Shown piece by piece: positions 1 to 8,604 of a DNA stretch of 64,000 nt; the stretch's first letter is position 1; each line of letters starts with the position of its first letter. Both the position numbers and the translations under genes were made by a program. The stretch comes from Pseudomonas sp. MWU13-2100 (GTDB lineage Bacteria; Pseudomonadota; Gammaproteobacteria; Pseudomonadales; Pseudomonadaceae). The notes under the pieces are model-generated. The model worked only from the letters and a program-made list of their open reading frames with translations. It had not been told where the DNA came from and made no database searches. The stretch is from assembly GCF_023242365.1 (NCBI RefSeq), contig NZ_JALLIX010000006.1, forward strand, positions 124,001 through 188,000, written 5' to 3'.

Positions 1-584
1 GTTTCACGCCGATCGAGGAGATCCTCGAAGCCCTGGACGAGCAGGTCAAGGCCGGCAAGATCCGTCATATCGGCCTGTCCAACGAAACCCCGTGGGGCAC
101 CATGAAATTCCTGCTCGAGGCCGAGCGCCGCGGCTGGCCGCGGGCGGTGTCGATCCAGAACCCCTACAACCTGCTCAACCGCAGCTTCGAAGTGGGCCTG
201 GCGGAAGTCGCCCTGCGCGAGCAATGCGGCCTGCTGGCCTATTCGCCGATGGCGTTCGGCTTCCTCTCGGGCAAGTATGAAGGCGGCGCGCGGCCGGACA
301 AGGCGCGCCTGAGCCTGTACAGCCGCTTCAGCCGGTACTTCAATCCGCAATCGGAAGCGGCGTGCAGCCGCTATGTCGCCCTGGCCCGTGAACACGGCCT
401 GGACCCGGCGCAGATGGCCCTGGCGTTCGTCACCCGGCAACCGTTCGTCACCAGCAACATCATCGGTGCGACAACGCTGGAGCAGTTGGACAGCAACATT
501 GCCAGCGCCGACCTGAAACTATCGGACGAAGTGCTGGCGGGCATCGAGGCGATCCACAAGGATCACCCGAACCCGGCGCCGTAA
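1..584 (+). CDS. tas: Aldo/keto reductase, Tas-like (5' end outside window)
   Basis: This is the C-terminal part of an NADP(H)-dependent aldo/keto reductase; the reading frame is open from base 3 and the start lies upstream of the window. The segment reads KAGKIRHIGLSNETPWG, then IQNPYNLLNRSFEVGLAE, LLAYSPMAFGFLSGKY and a late MALAFVTRQPFVTSNIIGAT block, which is the order of the TIM-barrel strands and the C-terminal NADPH-binding loop in E. coli Tas. The catalytic Tyr/Lys/His part is not in the window. Substrate is unknown; family members reduce aldehydes and ketones in the cytosol. The assignment to Tas rather than another AKR rests on the LSNET-G and NRSFEVGLAE blocks. Confidence 0.85.
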   Translation, partial: FTPIEEILEALDEQVKAGKIRHIGLSNETPWGTMKFLLEAERRGWPRAVSIQNPYNLLNRSFEVGLAEVALREQCGLLAYSPMAFGFLSGKYEGGARPDKARLSLYSRFSRYFNPQSEAACSRYVALAREHGLDPAQMALAFVTRQPFVTSNIIGATTLEQLDSNIASADLKLSDEVLAGIEAIHKDHPNPAP

Positions 585-619
585 CTGGCCTGCGGATCAG
601 GCGGCGCCTGTTCCTGCGC

Positions 620-730
620 CTTCGCGGCGGTGCGGCGTCCCGACAAGCTCCGCTCCCACCGGTTTTCCGTCGTGCACAGATCTTGAGCACGCCCCGGACA
701 TTGTGGGAGCGGAGCTTGCCCGCGAAGAGG
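620..730. repeat. REPIN (inverted pair of REP sequences)
   Basis: Two inverted copies of a Pseudomonas REP motif face each other: GACAAGCTCCGCTCCCAC near 641-658 and GTGGGAGCGGAGCTTGCC near 703-720, with CTTCGCGG and CCGCGAAG extensions. The element lies between the convergent ends of the reductase and the acyl-CoA dehydrogenase, a typical intergenic position. Further copies of this subfamily are at 51053-51126 and 63536-63626. Confidence 0.75.
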
Positions 731-772
731 CCCTTAAGGCTATCACCACACGTCGCAACCCCATCCAAGACG

Positions 773-1909
773 TCAAAGCGACCGGGCAATGATCTCCTTC
801 ATGATTTCATTGGTCCCGGCATAGATGCGCTGCACCCGCGCATCCGCCCAGGCCCGGGCCACCGGGTACTCCCACATGAACCCATAGCCGCCGTGCAACT
901 GCACGCACTCGTCGAGCACTTTGCATTGCAGGTCGGTCCCCCAATATTTGGCCATCGCCGCCGTCGGCACATCCAGTTGCCCTTGCAGGTGCAACTCCAG
1001 GCAGCGATCAACAAACACCCGGCCGATCTGGATCTCGGTGGCCATTTCAGCCAGCTTGAAGCGAGTGTTCTGGAAGTCGGCAATGGCTTTGCCGAAGGCC
1101 TTGCGCTCACGGGTGTATTCCAGCGTCCACTGCAACGCCGCCTCGGCCGAGGCCAGGCCGCCTATCGCCACCGTCAGGCGCTCCTGGGGCAACTCCTGCA
1201 TCAGATAGGCGAAGCCCATCCCGGCCTGCCCCAACAGGTTCTCCCTGGGCACCCGCACATCCTGGAAAAACAGCTCGGAGGTGTCCTGGGCCTTCATGCC
1301 GACCTTTTCCAGGCGCTTGCCCTTGGCGAACCCCGGCGTATCCGCCTCGACCAGGAACAGGCTGGTGCCCTTGGCCCCGGCCTGCGGATCGGTCTTGGCG
1401 ACGACGATCACCAGGTCCGCGAGAAAGCCATTAGTAATAAAAGTCTTCGAGCCGTTGAGCACATACTCGTCACCGTCCAGCACCGCCGTGGTCTTCACCC
1501 CTTGCAGATCGGAGCCGGCACCCGGCTCGGTCATCGCAATGGCCGTGACCATCTCGCCGGACACCAGCTTGGGCAGGTACTTGAGCTTCAGCGCCTCGCT
1601 GCCGTAATGCAGGATGTAAGGCGCGGCAATGTCCGAATGCAAGGAGAAACCGATGCCGCTCAAGCCCTGCCGGCTGATCTCCTCGATCACCACGGCGCTA
1701 TAGAGAAAATCCGCCGCCATGCCACCGTAGGCCTCCGGCAGATGGGAGCAGAGCATCCCCTGCGCGCCCGCCTTGTTCCACAGCTCGCGATCGATATAAC
1801 CGCGTTTCTCCCACTGCGCATGGAAGGGCGCCGCCTCCTGCTCGAGAAACTTGCGCACGCTACTGCGAAACAGCTCGTGCTCGGAACTGAACAGGGTTCT
1901 GGGAATCAT
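773..1909 (-). CDS. Acyl-CoA dehydrogenase
   Basis: A 378-residue FAD-dependent acyl-CoA dehydrogenase that would oxidise an acyl-CoA to the trans-2-enoyl-CoA and pass electrons to ETF. Visible signatures are ITNGFLADLVIVVAKT after AMTEPGAGSDLQG (FAD/substrate region), the R-x-AFGKAIADFQ block, and the C-terminal QLHGGYGFMWEYPVARAWADARVQRIYAGTNEIM with the family's usual terminal helix. The region before IYAGTNEIM lacks the Glu of short/medium-chain enzymes at a position I can fix with certainty, so chain length is not assigned. The start at 1909 (MIPRTLFSSEHE) was chosen because the frame upstream to 2158 has no family similarity and would run under the divergent regulator. It is divergent from the GlxA-type regulator at 2073, which may control it. 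Confidence 0.88.
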   Translation of the reverse strand: MIPRTLFSSEHELFRSSVRKFLEQEAAPFHAQWEKRGYIDRELWNKAGAQGMLCSHLPEAYGGMAADFLYSAVVIEEISRQGLSGIGFSLHSDIAAPYILHYGSEALKLKYLPKLVSGEMVTAIAMTEPGAGSDLQGVKTTAVLDGDEYVLNGSKTFITNGFLADLVIVVAKTDPQAGAKGTSLFLVEADTPGFAKGKRLEKVGMKAQDTSELFFQDVRVPRENLLGQAGMGFAYLMQELPQERLTVAIGGLASAEAALQWTLEYTRERKAFGKAIADFQNTRFKLAEMATEIQIGRVFVDRCLELHLQGQLDVPTAAMAKYWGTDLQCKVLDECVQLHGGYGFMWEYPVARAWADARVQRIYAGTNEIMKEIIARSL

Positions 1910-2072
1910 CGGGGCTACCTGCAAGGACACTGACGCCGGGATTGGCCTGTAGAGCCTATGCCAGTGTTTTGCCGGGTAACACTGGACACATGCGCCAAAA
2001 AATAAGACGATCCAGCCGTCTGTTGACCACTTTCCCCTATAAGAACTTTCCGCTAATAAGAACAATGGAATT

Positions 2073-3068
2073 ATGGCTAATCCACTCTCCACGCCCTTGC
2101 GGCGCGTCAGCATCCTGGCTATCGACCGGGTATTCGCTTCCACCCTCATGCAAGCCAAGGACTTCTTCCACCTGGCCAGCCTGCGCTACGGCAAACAACT
2201 CGGCCAAGGCCTCACCAAGGCGTTCGAGACCCGCCTGGTCAGCCCAGACGGCAAACCGGTGTGCAGCTTCAGCGATGTGATCCTGCCGGTGGACGGCGGC
2301 CTGGAAAATACCGATGTGATCATCCTGCCGGCCTTCTGGGACGACTTCGAAACCCTCTGTCGGCGCTACCCGCAAGTCATGCCCTGGCTACGCGAACAGC
2401 ATGCCCGCGGCGCCGTGCTCTGCGGCGAGGCCACCGGGGTGTTCTGGCTGGCCGAAGCCGGCCTGCTCGATGGCAAGGAGGCGACCACCTACTGGCGCTT
2501 CTTCAACACCTTCAGCGAACGCTACCCCAATGTCCAGCTGAACCAGGACAAGCACCTGACCGACGCCGACAACCTCTACTGCGCCGGCGGCACCACCTCG
2601 GCCTGCGACCTCTATATCTACCTGATCGAACGCTTCTGCGGGGCCAACGTCGCCCAGGCCGTGGCCCGCGATATCCTCTATGAGGTCCAGCGCAGCTACG
2701 CCCCGGGGCGTATCGGTTTCGGCGGCCAGAAGCTGCACCAGGACGTGATCATCCTGCAGATCCAGCAATGGCTCGAAGAGCATTTCGCCGACAAGTTCCG
2801 CTTCGAGGATGTCGCCCGGGAACACGGCATGAGCATTCGCAATTTCATGCGCCGCTTCCAGACCGCGACCGGCGACAAGCCGTTGCACTACCTGCAACGC
2901 TTGCGTATCGAGACCGCCAAGGGCCTGCTGTCGGGCACCCGCAAGAGCATCAAGACCATCAGCTACGAAGTCGGCTACGACGACGCCAGCTTCTTTGCCC
3001 GCCTGTTCCGCCAGCACACCGCGCTGTCTCCCAACCAGTATCGCCAGCAGTTCCAGCAAGCGGCATGA
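2073..3068 (+). CDS. GlxA-type AraC-family regulator (DJ-1/PfpI plus HTH)
   Basis: A 331-residue transcription regulator. Residues about 10-190 form a DJ-1/PfpI-like domain (VSILAIDRVFASTLMQAKDFF, DVIILPAFWDDFE, GAVLCGEATGVFWLAEAGLLDG with the nucleophile-elbow Cys, then TTYWRF). The C-terminal ~100 residues are an AraC double helix-turn-helix with FRFEDVAREHGMSIRNFMRRFQ and the signature ISYEVGYDDASFFARLFRQHTALSPNQYRQQF. Family members such as GbdR and CdhR sense nitrogenous metabolites, but the ligand here is not evident. It is divergently arranged with the acyl-CoA dehydrogenase, 163 bases apart, and precedes the amine oxidase gene on the same strand, so either is a plausible target. Confidence 0.88.
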   Translation: MANPLSTPLRRVSILAIDRVFASTLMQAKDFFHLASLRYGKQLGQGLTKAFETRLVSPDGKPVCSFSDVILPVDGGLENTDVIILPAFWDDFETLCRRYPQVMPWLREQHARGAVLCGEATGVFWLAEAGLLDGKEATTYWRFFNTFSERYPNVQLNQDKHLTDADNLYCAGGTTSACDLYIYLIERFCGANVAQAVARDILYEVQRSYAPGRIGFGGQKLHQDVIILQIQQWLEEHFADKFRFEDVAREHGMSIRNFMRRFQTATGDKPLHYLQRLRIETAKGLLSGTRKSIKTISYEVGYDDASFFARLFRQHTALSPNQYRQQFQQAA

Positions 3069-3072
3069 AGCC

Positions 3073-3110
3073 CGCGTGCCTGTTTCGACACTAGCTGAAA
3101 CAGGCGCGCG
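3073..3110 (+). terminator. Hairpin after the regulator gene
   Basis: Just after the stop codon, GCCTGTTTC and GAAACAGGC can pair around a 10-base loop, extended by GC pairs. There is no T-tract behind it, so it is a possible terminator or merely an mRNA 3' hairpin. Confidence 0.35.
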
Positions 3111-3205
3111 ACCTTGCATAACTAATTACCACAGCGCCCTGCCCTCGCCTTCGTAGACTCGCTCCGGCGATCACTACCGATTGCCACTGACAAGGAGCGT
3201 CGTAC

Positions 3206-5185
3206 ATGCCTATTGGATTGGCTCAACAGCAGCCCTCTTGCCCTGCACCGACGGTGGAGCCGCGCCACGCCTGGCGCGCCCGTTTCCCCAACCCGCCGGA
3301 CCTGTGCTTCGACTATCGCCGCCTGGTCGAGCAACCCGGCGGCGTCGCCCGCGCCACCGACAGCGCCCACCGGATCTGCATTATCGGTGCTGGCGTCACC
3401 GGCCTCAGCGCGGCCCGCGAGCTGCTGCGCTGCGGCTTCACCGATATCACCCTGCTCGAACAGTCCCGGCGGATCGGCGGCCGGCACCTGACCGTGATCG
3501 ACAAAAGCCAGCCCGCCACCACCGGCTCCACCCCCTTCGAAATGGGCGCGATGCGCCTGCCATACTTCAACCGCGAGGACGAGGCGCCCCTGCTGGGGCG
3601 CTCCGTGCTGGCGCACTACACCGAGCAGTTCAACCTGCGCCTTTCGGATTTCGCCAACCCGGGCAGCGCCCAGGTCAGGAGCACCGGGATTTTCCTCCGC
3701 GAGGGCCTGCTGGAGGGGCAGGAAATCCCGCGGATGCTGATCTGGGACAACCGCGACGGGCAGACCCCGCCACCGGGAAAACTGTTGCAGCAGGTCCACG
3801 AAAAATGGCGGCTCTTTGCCGAGCGCATGACCCGCCAGGTCGAAACCCACTACGCCAGCGAGGGCTGGGAAAGCCTCTGGTCGGCGATTGTCCAGCGCTA
3901 TGAGAGCCTGTCGTTTCGCAACCTCGTCACGCTGCCCGCCATCAGTCACTGGCAAGCAGACGACCCGGGCAATTTCGGCGGCGTCGGCATGAGCGCCGAA
4001 GAGTCAGCGATCTTCTATGCCATCGGCATCGGCGATGGCAGTTGGGGCGCCTTCTATGACGCCTGCTGCCTGTACCCGATCCGCACCGCGATCTTTGGTT
4101 TCAGCCATCGCCTGCAATTGATGCACGGGCGCGTCGATGAGCGCGGCAACCCACTGCCATCGCCACATCTGCAGGCCGGCACGCTGTTCGACTGCAACGG
4201 CCTGGCCTTCGACGCCCCGCGCTACCTGGGTGTGGCCGCCCTGGACGAATGCCTGTTGTTCATGCCGGTCGAAGAGCGTGGCCTGTCCTTCTACGAGCAT
4301 TGCCGACAGCGCGGCGCCGGGTTCGCCACCCAGGCCCAGGTCAACGGCCTGAGCAAACTGCCCAATCAGCAGATTCGCGTCGACTACGCCTGGCAATGGA
4401 GCGATCCGCAGCGCCGCGAGCTGCGCAGCGAAGTGTTCGACTCGGTGATTCTCACCCTGCCGTCCTGGCTGATCGAAACCACCGTCGAGCTCAAGGGTTT
4501 CGACGAACGGATGCTGCCGTTCCACATCCGCAGCGCCTACAAGACCGCCCACTGGGAAACCAGTTGCAAGGTGTTTGCACCGCTGAAAAAAAGCTTTTTC
4601 AGCGAGCCCCACGGCATCCCCCAGGCGCTGGTCACCGACAGCCTGATCCATGACATGTACACCTACAGCTACAACGACAGCTACCCCTATGACTGCATCC
4701 TGCTGAGTTACACCTGGGAGGACGATGCCACCAAACTCGCGTTGTTTTCCGACCAGGAACTGGTCGAAAAATGCGTCGGCGAGCTGGATCGGATACTGCT
4801 GCAGGCGAGCAATATCAATCGACGGATCTCGCCCTATATCGACACGCAAAAGGCCGCGGTGCATCGCTGGATGAGCGACCGCAATGCCCTGGGGGCCGCC
4901 AAGCTCTATCGCCCCGGTACCTATTACGAAGCCATCGACCTGATGAACTACAACCGCCACTATTCCGCCCGTTCCGGGCTCTACCTGTGCGGCGAATCCT
5001 TTTCGGTCGATGCCGGCTGGACCGAGCCCTGCCTGCGGGGCGCACTCGATGCCACGATCCATCTGTGCCAGCGCACCGGCGCAACCTTCAATGGTGGGTT
5101 CAGCTTGAAGCACTACCCCGAATACAGTGGACGACCGCCCGCCAAAAACTCACCGACAGCACTCGGTATTCCCAGGTTGTTCTAG
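3206..5185 (+). CDS. Flavin amine oxidase / L-amino-acid 2-monooxygenase-like protein
   Basis: A 659-residue FAD enzyme of the amine oxidase family. The dinucleotide-binding motif GAGVTG lies at residues 61-66, followed by ITLLEQSRRIGGR, and FEMGAMRLP matches the arginine-containing substrate segment of tryptophan 2-monooxygenase (IaaM). ILLSYTWEDDATKLALF and YLCGESFSVDAGWTEPCLRGALDA near the C terminus are also IaaM-like and hold the FAD ribityl-binding segment. It is about 100 residues longer than IaaM and may resemble the larger phenylalanine 2-oxidase/monooxygenase group. A good ribosome site, AAGGAG at 3191-3196, supports the ATG at 3206. The next gene is a nitrilase-fold amidase. This pairing suggests that the oxygenase decarboxylates an L-amino acid to an amide that the amidase hydrolyses, as in the lysine DavB/DavA pair. 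The amino acid is not identifiable from sequence alone. Confidence 0.78.
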   Translation: MPIGLAQQQPSCPAPTVEPRHAWRARFPNPPDLCFDYRRLVEQPGGVARATDSAHRICIIGAGVTGLSAARELLRCGFTDITLLEQSRRIGGRHLTVIDKSQPATTGSTPFEMGAMRLPYFNREDEAPLLGRSVLAHYTEQFNLRLSDFANPGSAQVRSTGIFLREGLLEGQEIPRMLIWDNRDGQTPPPGKLLQQVHEKWRLFAERMTRQVETHYASEGWESLWSAIVQRYESLSFRNLVTLPAISHWQADDPGNFGGVGMSAEESAIFYAIGIGDGSWGAFYDACCLYPIRTAIFGFSHRLQLMHGRVDERGNPLPSPHLQAGTLFDCNGLAFDAPRYLGVAALDECLLFMPVEERGLSFYEHCRQRGAGFATQAQVNGLSKLPNQQIRVDYAWQWSDPQRRELRSEVFDSVILTLPSWLIETTVELKGFDERMLPFHIRSAYKTAHWETSCKVFAPLKKSFFSEPHGIPQALVTDSLIHDMYTYSYNDSYPYDCILLSYTWEDDATKLALFSDQELVEKCVGELDRILLQASNINRRISPYIDTQKAAVHRWMSDRNALGAAKLYRPGTYYEAIDLMNYNRHYSARSGLYLCGESFSVDAGWTEPCLRGALDATIHLCQRTGATFNGGFSLKHYPEYSGRPPAKNSPTALGIPRLF

Positions 5186-5297
5186 GAAATACCCGACTGA
5201 CTTACCGGAGGGACACCGACATACACAACTCATTGAATGGCTTCTCATAGGCATATCAATCCATTCGGATTGAATAACAAGAATGAGAGCAGCTCAA

Positions 5298-6194
5298 ATG
5301 AATGAATCTCGCCCCGCTATCAGTCCCGTCCGCGTTGCCGTCGTGCAATTCGATCCCCAGGCCGGCGTTGCCCACACCCCCTACAACCTGGACCGCAGCC
5401 TTGCGCTGGCGGATCAGGCGGTGCGCGGCGGTGCCGACCTGATCGTGCTGCCGGAACTGGCCAACACCGGTTACAGCTTCCAGAGCCGCCAGGAAGCCTT
5501 CGTCCACGCCGAAGCAGTACCGGAAGGTCCTAGCGTGCAAGCCTGGGTAAATTTCGCACAAGAACATCGGATTTACCTGGCAGCCGGCGTCGCCGAATGT
5601 GACGGGGTGCAGTTGTTCGACACCGCCGTGCTGGTCGGGCCTGACGGGTTTATCGGCAAGTACCGCAAGGCGCATTTATGGAACGAGGAGAAACTCTGGT
5701 TCACCCCGGGGAACCTGGGTTTTCCGGTCTTCGACACGCACATCGGGCGGATCGGCCTGCTGATCTGCTGGGATATCTGGTTTCCCGAAGTACCGCGCCT
5801 GTTGAGCCAGCAAGGAGCGGACATCATCTGCAGCCTGAACAACTGGGTCTGGACTCCACCGCCACTGTTCGACGAAACCGGCAAATGCATGGCCTCGTAC
5901 CTGACCATCACCGCCGCCCACGTCAATAACGTGTTTATCGCCGCCGCCAATCGCGTCGGCAGCGATCGCGGCGAACGCTTCCTGGGCTGCTCGCTGATCG
6001 CCGGGACCAACGGCTGGCCGCTCTGCGAGGTGGCCTCGCCCATCGACGAGGCCGTGCTGTTTGCCGATATCGATCTGGTCAGCGCCCGCAGCGCGCCGAT
6101 CTGGAACAACCTCAATGACCTGCCCAGGGACCGCCGGACCGACCTCTACGACGACATGCTCGGCTATACCCGACACCCCGGTCTGCCGCGCTGA
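5298..6194 (+). CDS. Carbon-nitrogen hydrolase (nitrilase-superfamily amidase)
   Basis: A 298-residue amidase with the complete Glu-Lys-Cys catalytic triad of the nitrilase superfamily: E53 in LPELANTGY, K124 in KYRKAHLW and C157 in LLICWDIWFPEVPR. Length is normal for a single-domain family member. It follows the flavin oxygenase by about 110 bases and precedes the membrane protein by 11 bases, so it is likely co-transcribed with both. Its probable role is hydrolysis of the amide released by the oxygenase to a carboxylate and ammonia, by analogy with 5-aminovaleramidase DavA; the substrate is inferred, not seen. An in-frame ATG at 5283 is an alternative start; 5298 was preferred because a GAG-rich segment precedes it at a usable distance. 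Confidence 0.85.
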   Translation: MNESRPAISPVRVAVVQFDPQAGVAHTPYNLDRSLALADQAVRGGADLIVLPELANTGYSFQSRQEAFVHAEAVPEGPSVQAWVNFAQEHRIYLAAGVAECDGVQLFDTAVLVGPDGFIGKYRKAHLWNEEKLWFTPGNLGFPVFDTHIGRIGLLICWDIWFPEVPRLLSQQGADIICSLNNWVWTPPPLFDETGKCMASYLTITAAHVNNVFIAAANRVGSDRGERFLGCSLIAGTNGWPLCEVASPIDEAVLFADIDLVSARSAPIWNNLNDLPRDRRTDLYDDMLGYTRHPGLPR

Positions 6195-6205
6195 AGGGGG
6201 TCGAG

Positions 6206-7372
6206 ATGAACAATGCCTCCAATCCGGGCCGGCTCGCCGGCCTGTTCGGCCTCGGTCTGATCGTGCCGGCCCTGCTGCTGACCTGGCTGAACATGCCCGG
6301 CAAACCTTTCGGTGGGTCCGGCTACCTGCATATGATGGAAAACCTGCCTGCCCCCAGCGCCTGGCTACGTTGGGTGCTTGGCGATATCAGCGAAATGGTC
6401 TTCTACAAACATGAGCTGGCTTCGTTGGGCCTGCTGGCCGGTGCCGGCCTGGCCCATTGGGCCCACCGCCGGGGCAAGGCCTGGCAGGGCTTTGCCATCT
6501 GTTATGGCAGCGGCCTGTGGCCCTGGCTGATCGGCAGTTCGCTGCTGGGCCTGCTGCTGAGCAACCTGCTGTGGGGCTGGAGCGTACCGCATTATGGCTG
6601 GCAACCGACCTTCGCCGCCTTCGTCTCCGTTCCGGCCGCCACCGTCCTGCTGTTTGGCGCGGGGATGAGGATCGCCGTCAACGGTGCAGTCATGGGCGCG
6701 CTGCTGGTGACACCGTTGTGTCTGTTGCTGGTCAACTTTGTCTGCAATCCGTTGAACCTGCCAGCGGTGATCGGCAATGTGTTGGGGATGGCTATCGGCA
6801 GCGTGATGGCCTTTACCCTCTGTCGACGCTGGCCGGCGCTGGTGAAACCTGAAGCGCCCATGGCCGCTGAGCCGGCCCCTGCACCGGAAACCGGCAATCA
6901 CGGGCTGATCTGGGGCATGCGGCGGGTACTCGCCGACTTTTCCGAAGCACCGTTCTTCGGAAACGAGTGGGCGAGCCTGGGATTGCTGTTGGGGGTATTG
7001 CTGGCCTACGGGCTCAACCCGGCCGGGCCGGTCTACGGTTCGGACCTGCTGTTGCCGATACTCGCCGCTCAGGCCCTGGCGTCGGCCATCGGCGTGATCG
7101 TCTGGCGGCGGCAATGGATTGCGCGGGGCTGGTACCCGACCTATATCCCGATTGTCTCGGTCGCCCCGGCCGCCGTGCTGATCCATGGCGGCGCAACGCT
7201 GGTGGTGATCGCCAGCGCCCTGCTCGGTGCCTTGATCGCACCGCCGCTGGCCGCGGCCCTGTCGCGACGGGTCCCCGGGCATATGCACCCGTATATCGGC
7301 AATGTGCTGTCGATGGCGCTCAGCACGCTGCTGATCGTGCCGATGATCGGCTGGCTGACACGGTTCCTGTAG
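6206..7372 (+). CDS. Multi-spanning membrane protein with internal duplication
   Basis: A 388-residue, strongly hydrophobic inner-membrane protein with roughly ten predicted membrane segments. It is an internal duplication: residues about 56-205 and 240-382 share the same order of blocks. W-VLGDISEMVFYKHELASLGLL aligns with R-VLADFSEAPFFGNEWASLGLL, GWQPTFAAFVSVPAATVL aligns with GWYPTYIPIVSVAPAAVL, and AVIGNVLGMAIGSVMA aligns with PYIGNVLSMALSTLLI. A Pro/Ala-rich linker (about 215-230) separates the halves. I do not recognise the family. A transporter role is inferred from the architecture and from its place between an amidase and an asparaginase, perhaps uptake of the amino acid or amide. 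AAGGGGG at 6195-6201 is the ribosome site. Confidence 0.75.
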   Translation: MNNASNPGRLAGLFGLGLIVPALLLTWLNMPGKPFGGSGYLHMMENLPAPSAWLRWVLGDISEMVFYKHELASLGLLAGAGLAHWAHRRGKAWQGFAICYGSGLWPWLIGSSLLGLLLSNLLWGWSVPHYGWQPTFAAFVSVPAATVLLFGAGMRIAVNGAVMGALLVTPLCLLLVNFVCNPLNLPAVIGNVLGMAIGSVMAFTLCRRWPALVKPEAPMAAEPAPAPETGNHGLIWGMRRVLADFSEAPFFGNEWASLGLLLGVLLAYGLNPAGPVYGSDLLLPILAAQALASAIGVIVWRRQWIARGWYPTYIPIVSVAPAAVLIHGGATLVVIASALLGALIAPPLAAALSRRVPGHMHPYIGNVLSMALSTLLIVPMIGWLTRFL

Positions 7373-7483
7373 CGATGGCGATGCCAGCTTCAGCGCCAGC
7401 ATCGAGCGCGCTTTTCCCTCCACCCGGCGGTACTCTGGTACCGCCGGCATCGCCTCTTCCCGACCTTTATCAGCGAGAGCTCC

Positions 7484-8470
7484 ATGTCCCTGCCCCGACT
7501 TTCCATCGCCGCCCTGGGCGGCACCGTCAGCATGCAAGCCGCCTCCCCGGACCAGGGCGTGGTCCCCAGCGTCAATGGCCAGGCCCTGCTGGAGCAGGTG
7601 CCGCGACTGACGACCCAGGCCCGGATCCACGTCGAGACCTTGTGCCTGCAACCCAGCGCCTCACTGGACTTCGACTTTCTGCTTGGCGTGTTCGACTGGG
7701 CCAGACGGCAAGTCGAACAAGGCGCCAGCGGTGTGGTGATCACCCAGGGCACCGACACCCTGGAGGAGTCCGCGTTCTTTTTCGAGTTGCTCTGGGACCG
7801 CGATGAGCCGCTGGTGCTGACCGGCGCCATGCGCTCGGCCGCCGAGATCAGTGCCGACGGCCCGGCGAACCTGCTGCACGCGGGGATCGTCGCCCTGGCG
7901 AGCACCAGTCGCGGGCGTGGTGTACAGGTGGTGATCAATGGCCAGGTCCATGGCGCAAGCCGTGTGCGCAAGAGCGATGCCCTGGCACTGGAAGCCTTCA
8001 GCTCACCGGTGTTCGGCGCCAACGGCCTGATCATCGAAAACACGGTGCGCTACCTGCATGCCCCGTCCGCGAGAAAAACCTTGCCGCCACCGAGGCGCAG
8101 CGGGCAACGGGTGGCCCTGCTCGAAGCGGCGCTGTCGGCCGATACGCTGCTGCTGGAGAAGCTGCTGGAGCTGGGCTACGACGGCCTGGTGATTGCCGGT
8201 TTCGGCGCGGGTCACGTCAGCAAAGGTTGGGCCGAGGCGATTACGGCGTTGGCGTTGCAGATCCCGGTGGTGATCGGCACACGCACTGGGGCGGGCTCAA
8301 CGGCTAGCCACTCCTATGGCTTTATTGGCAGCGAAATCGACCTGATCCAGCGTGGGGCGCAGATGACCGGTTTGCTGTGCCCGCGCAAGGCAAGGATTCT
8401 GTTGTGGCTACTGATCGGCTGCCAGCGAAGCAATGAGCTGCCCGACTATCTTCAGCACTTTGGCAAGTAA
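7484..8470 (+). CDS. L-asparaginase-family amidohydrolase
   Basis: A 328-residue type I/II asparaginase that would hydrolyse asparagine, or a related amide, to the acid and ammonia. The first catalytic threonine is T14 in ALGGTVS, the second motif is ITQGTDTLEES with T90-D91, and the Ser/Lys region NGQVHGASRVRKSDALALEAF carries the expected lysine. No signal peptide is visible, so the enzyme is probably cytosolic. It follows the duplicated membrane protein by about 110 bases on the same strand and probably belongs to the same nitrogen-scavenging cluster. The first motif has Gly-Gly-Thr-Val in place of the commoner Gly-Gly-Thr-Ile, which is within family variation. Confidence 0.88.
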   Translation: MSLPRLSIAALGGTVSMQAASPDQGVVPSVNGQALLEQVPRLTTQARIHVETLCLQPSASLDFDFLLGVFDWARRQVEQGASGVVITQGTDTLEESAFFFELLWDRDEPLVLTGAMRSAAEISADGPANLLHAGIVALASTSRGRGVQVVINGQVHGASRVRKSDALALEAFSSPVFGANGLIIENTVRYLHAPSARKTLPPPRRSGQRVALLEAALSADTLLLEKLLELGYDGLVIAGFGAGHVSKGWAEAITALALQIPVVIGTRTGAGSTASHSYGFIGSEIDLIQRGAQMTGLLCPRKARILLWLLIGCQRSNELPDYLQHFGK

Positions 8471-8604
8471 GCGAGAAGACGCTTGTCCACTACCGCCCCT
8501 CAAGTCTGGCGCATTTTTTGTAGCGAGCGGGCTTGTCGGAACGCCACAAAACCGCGCTCGGCTGCACACGTCATCAACTGACGGGCCTTGATACGCAGCC
8601 GACT

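Noticed and set aside
683..1933. Long open frame on the plus strand opposite the acyl-CoA dehydrogenase
   Set aside because: It is the antisense shadow of a clear acyl-CoA dehydrogenase; its translation is low in structure and rich in His/Gln/Arg, as GC-rich shadows are.
8517..8580. REPIN between the asparaginase and AraC-type genes
   Set aside because: Only a degraded GAGCGGGCTTG half motif is present without a proper inverted partner.
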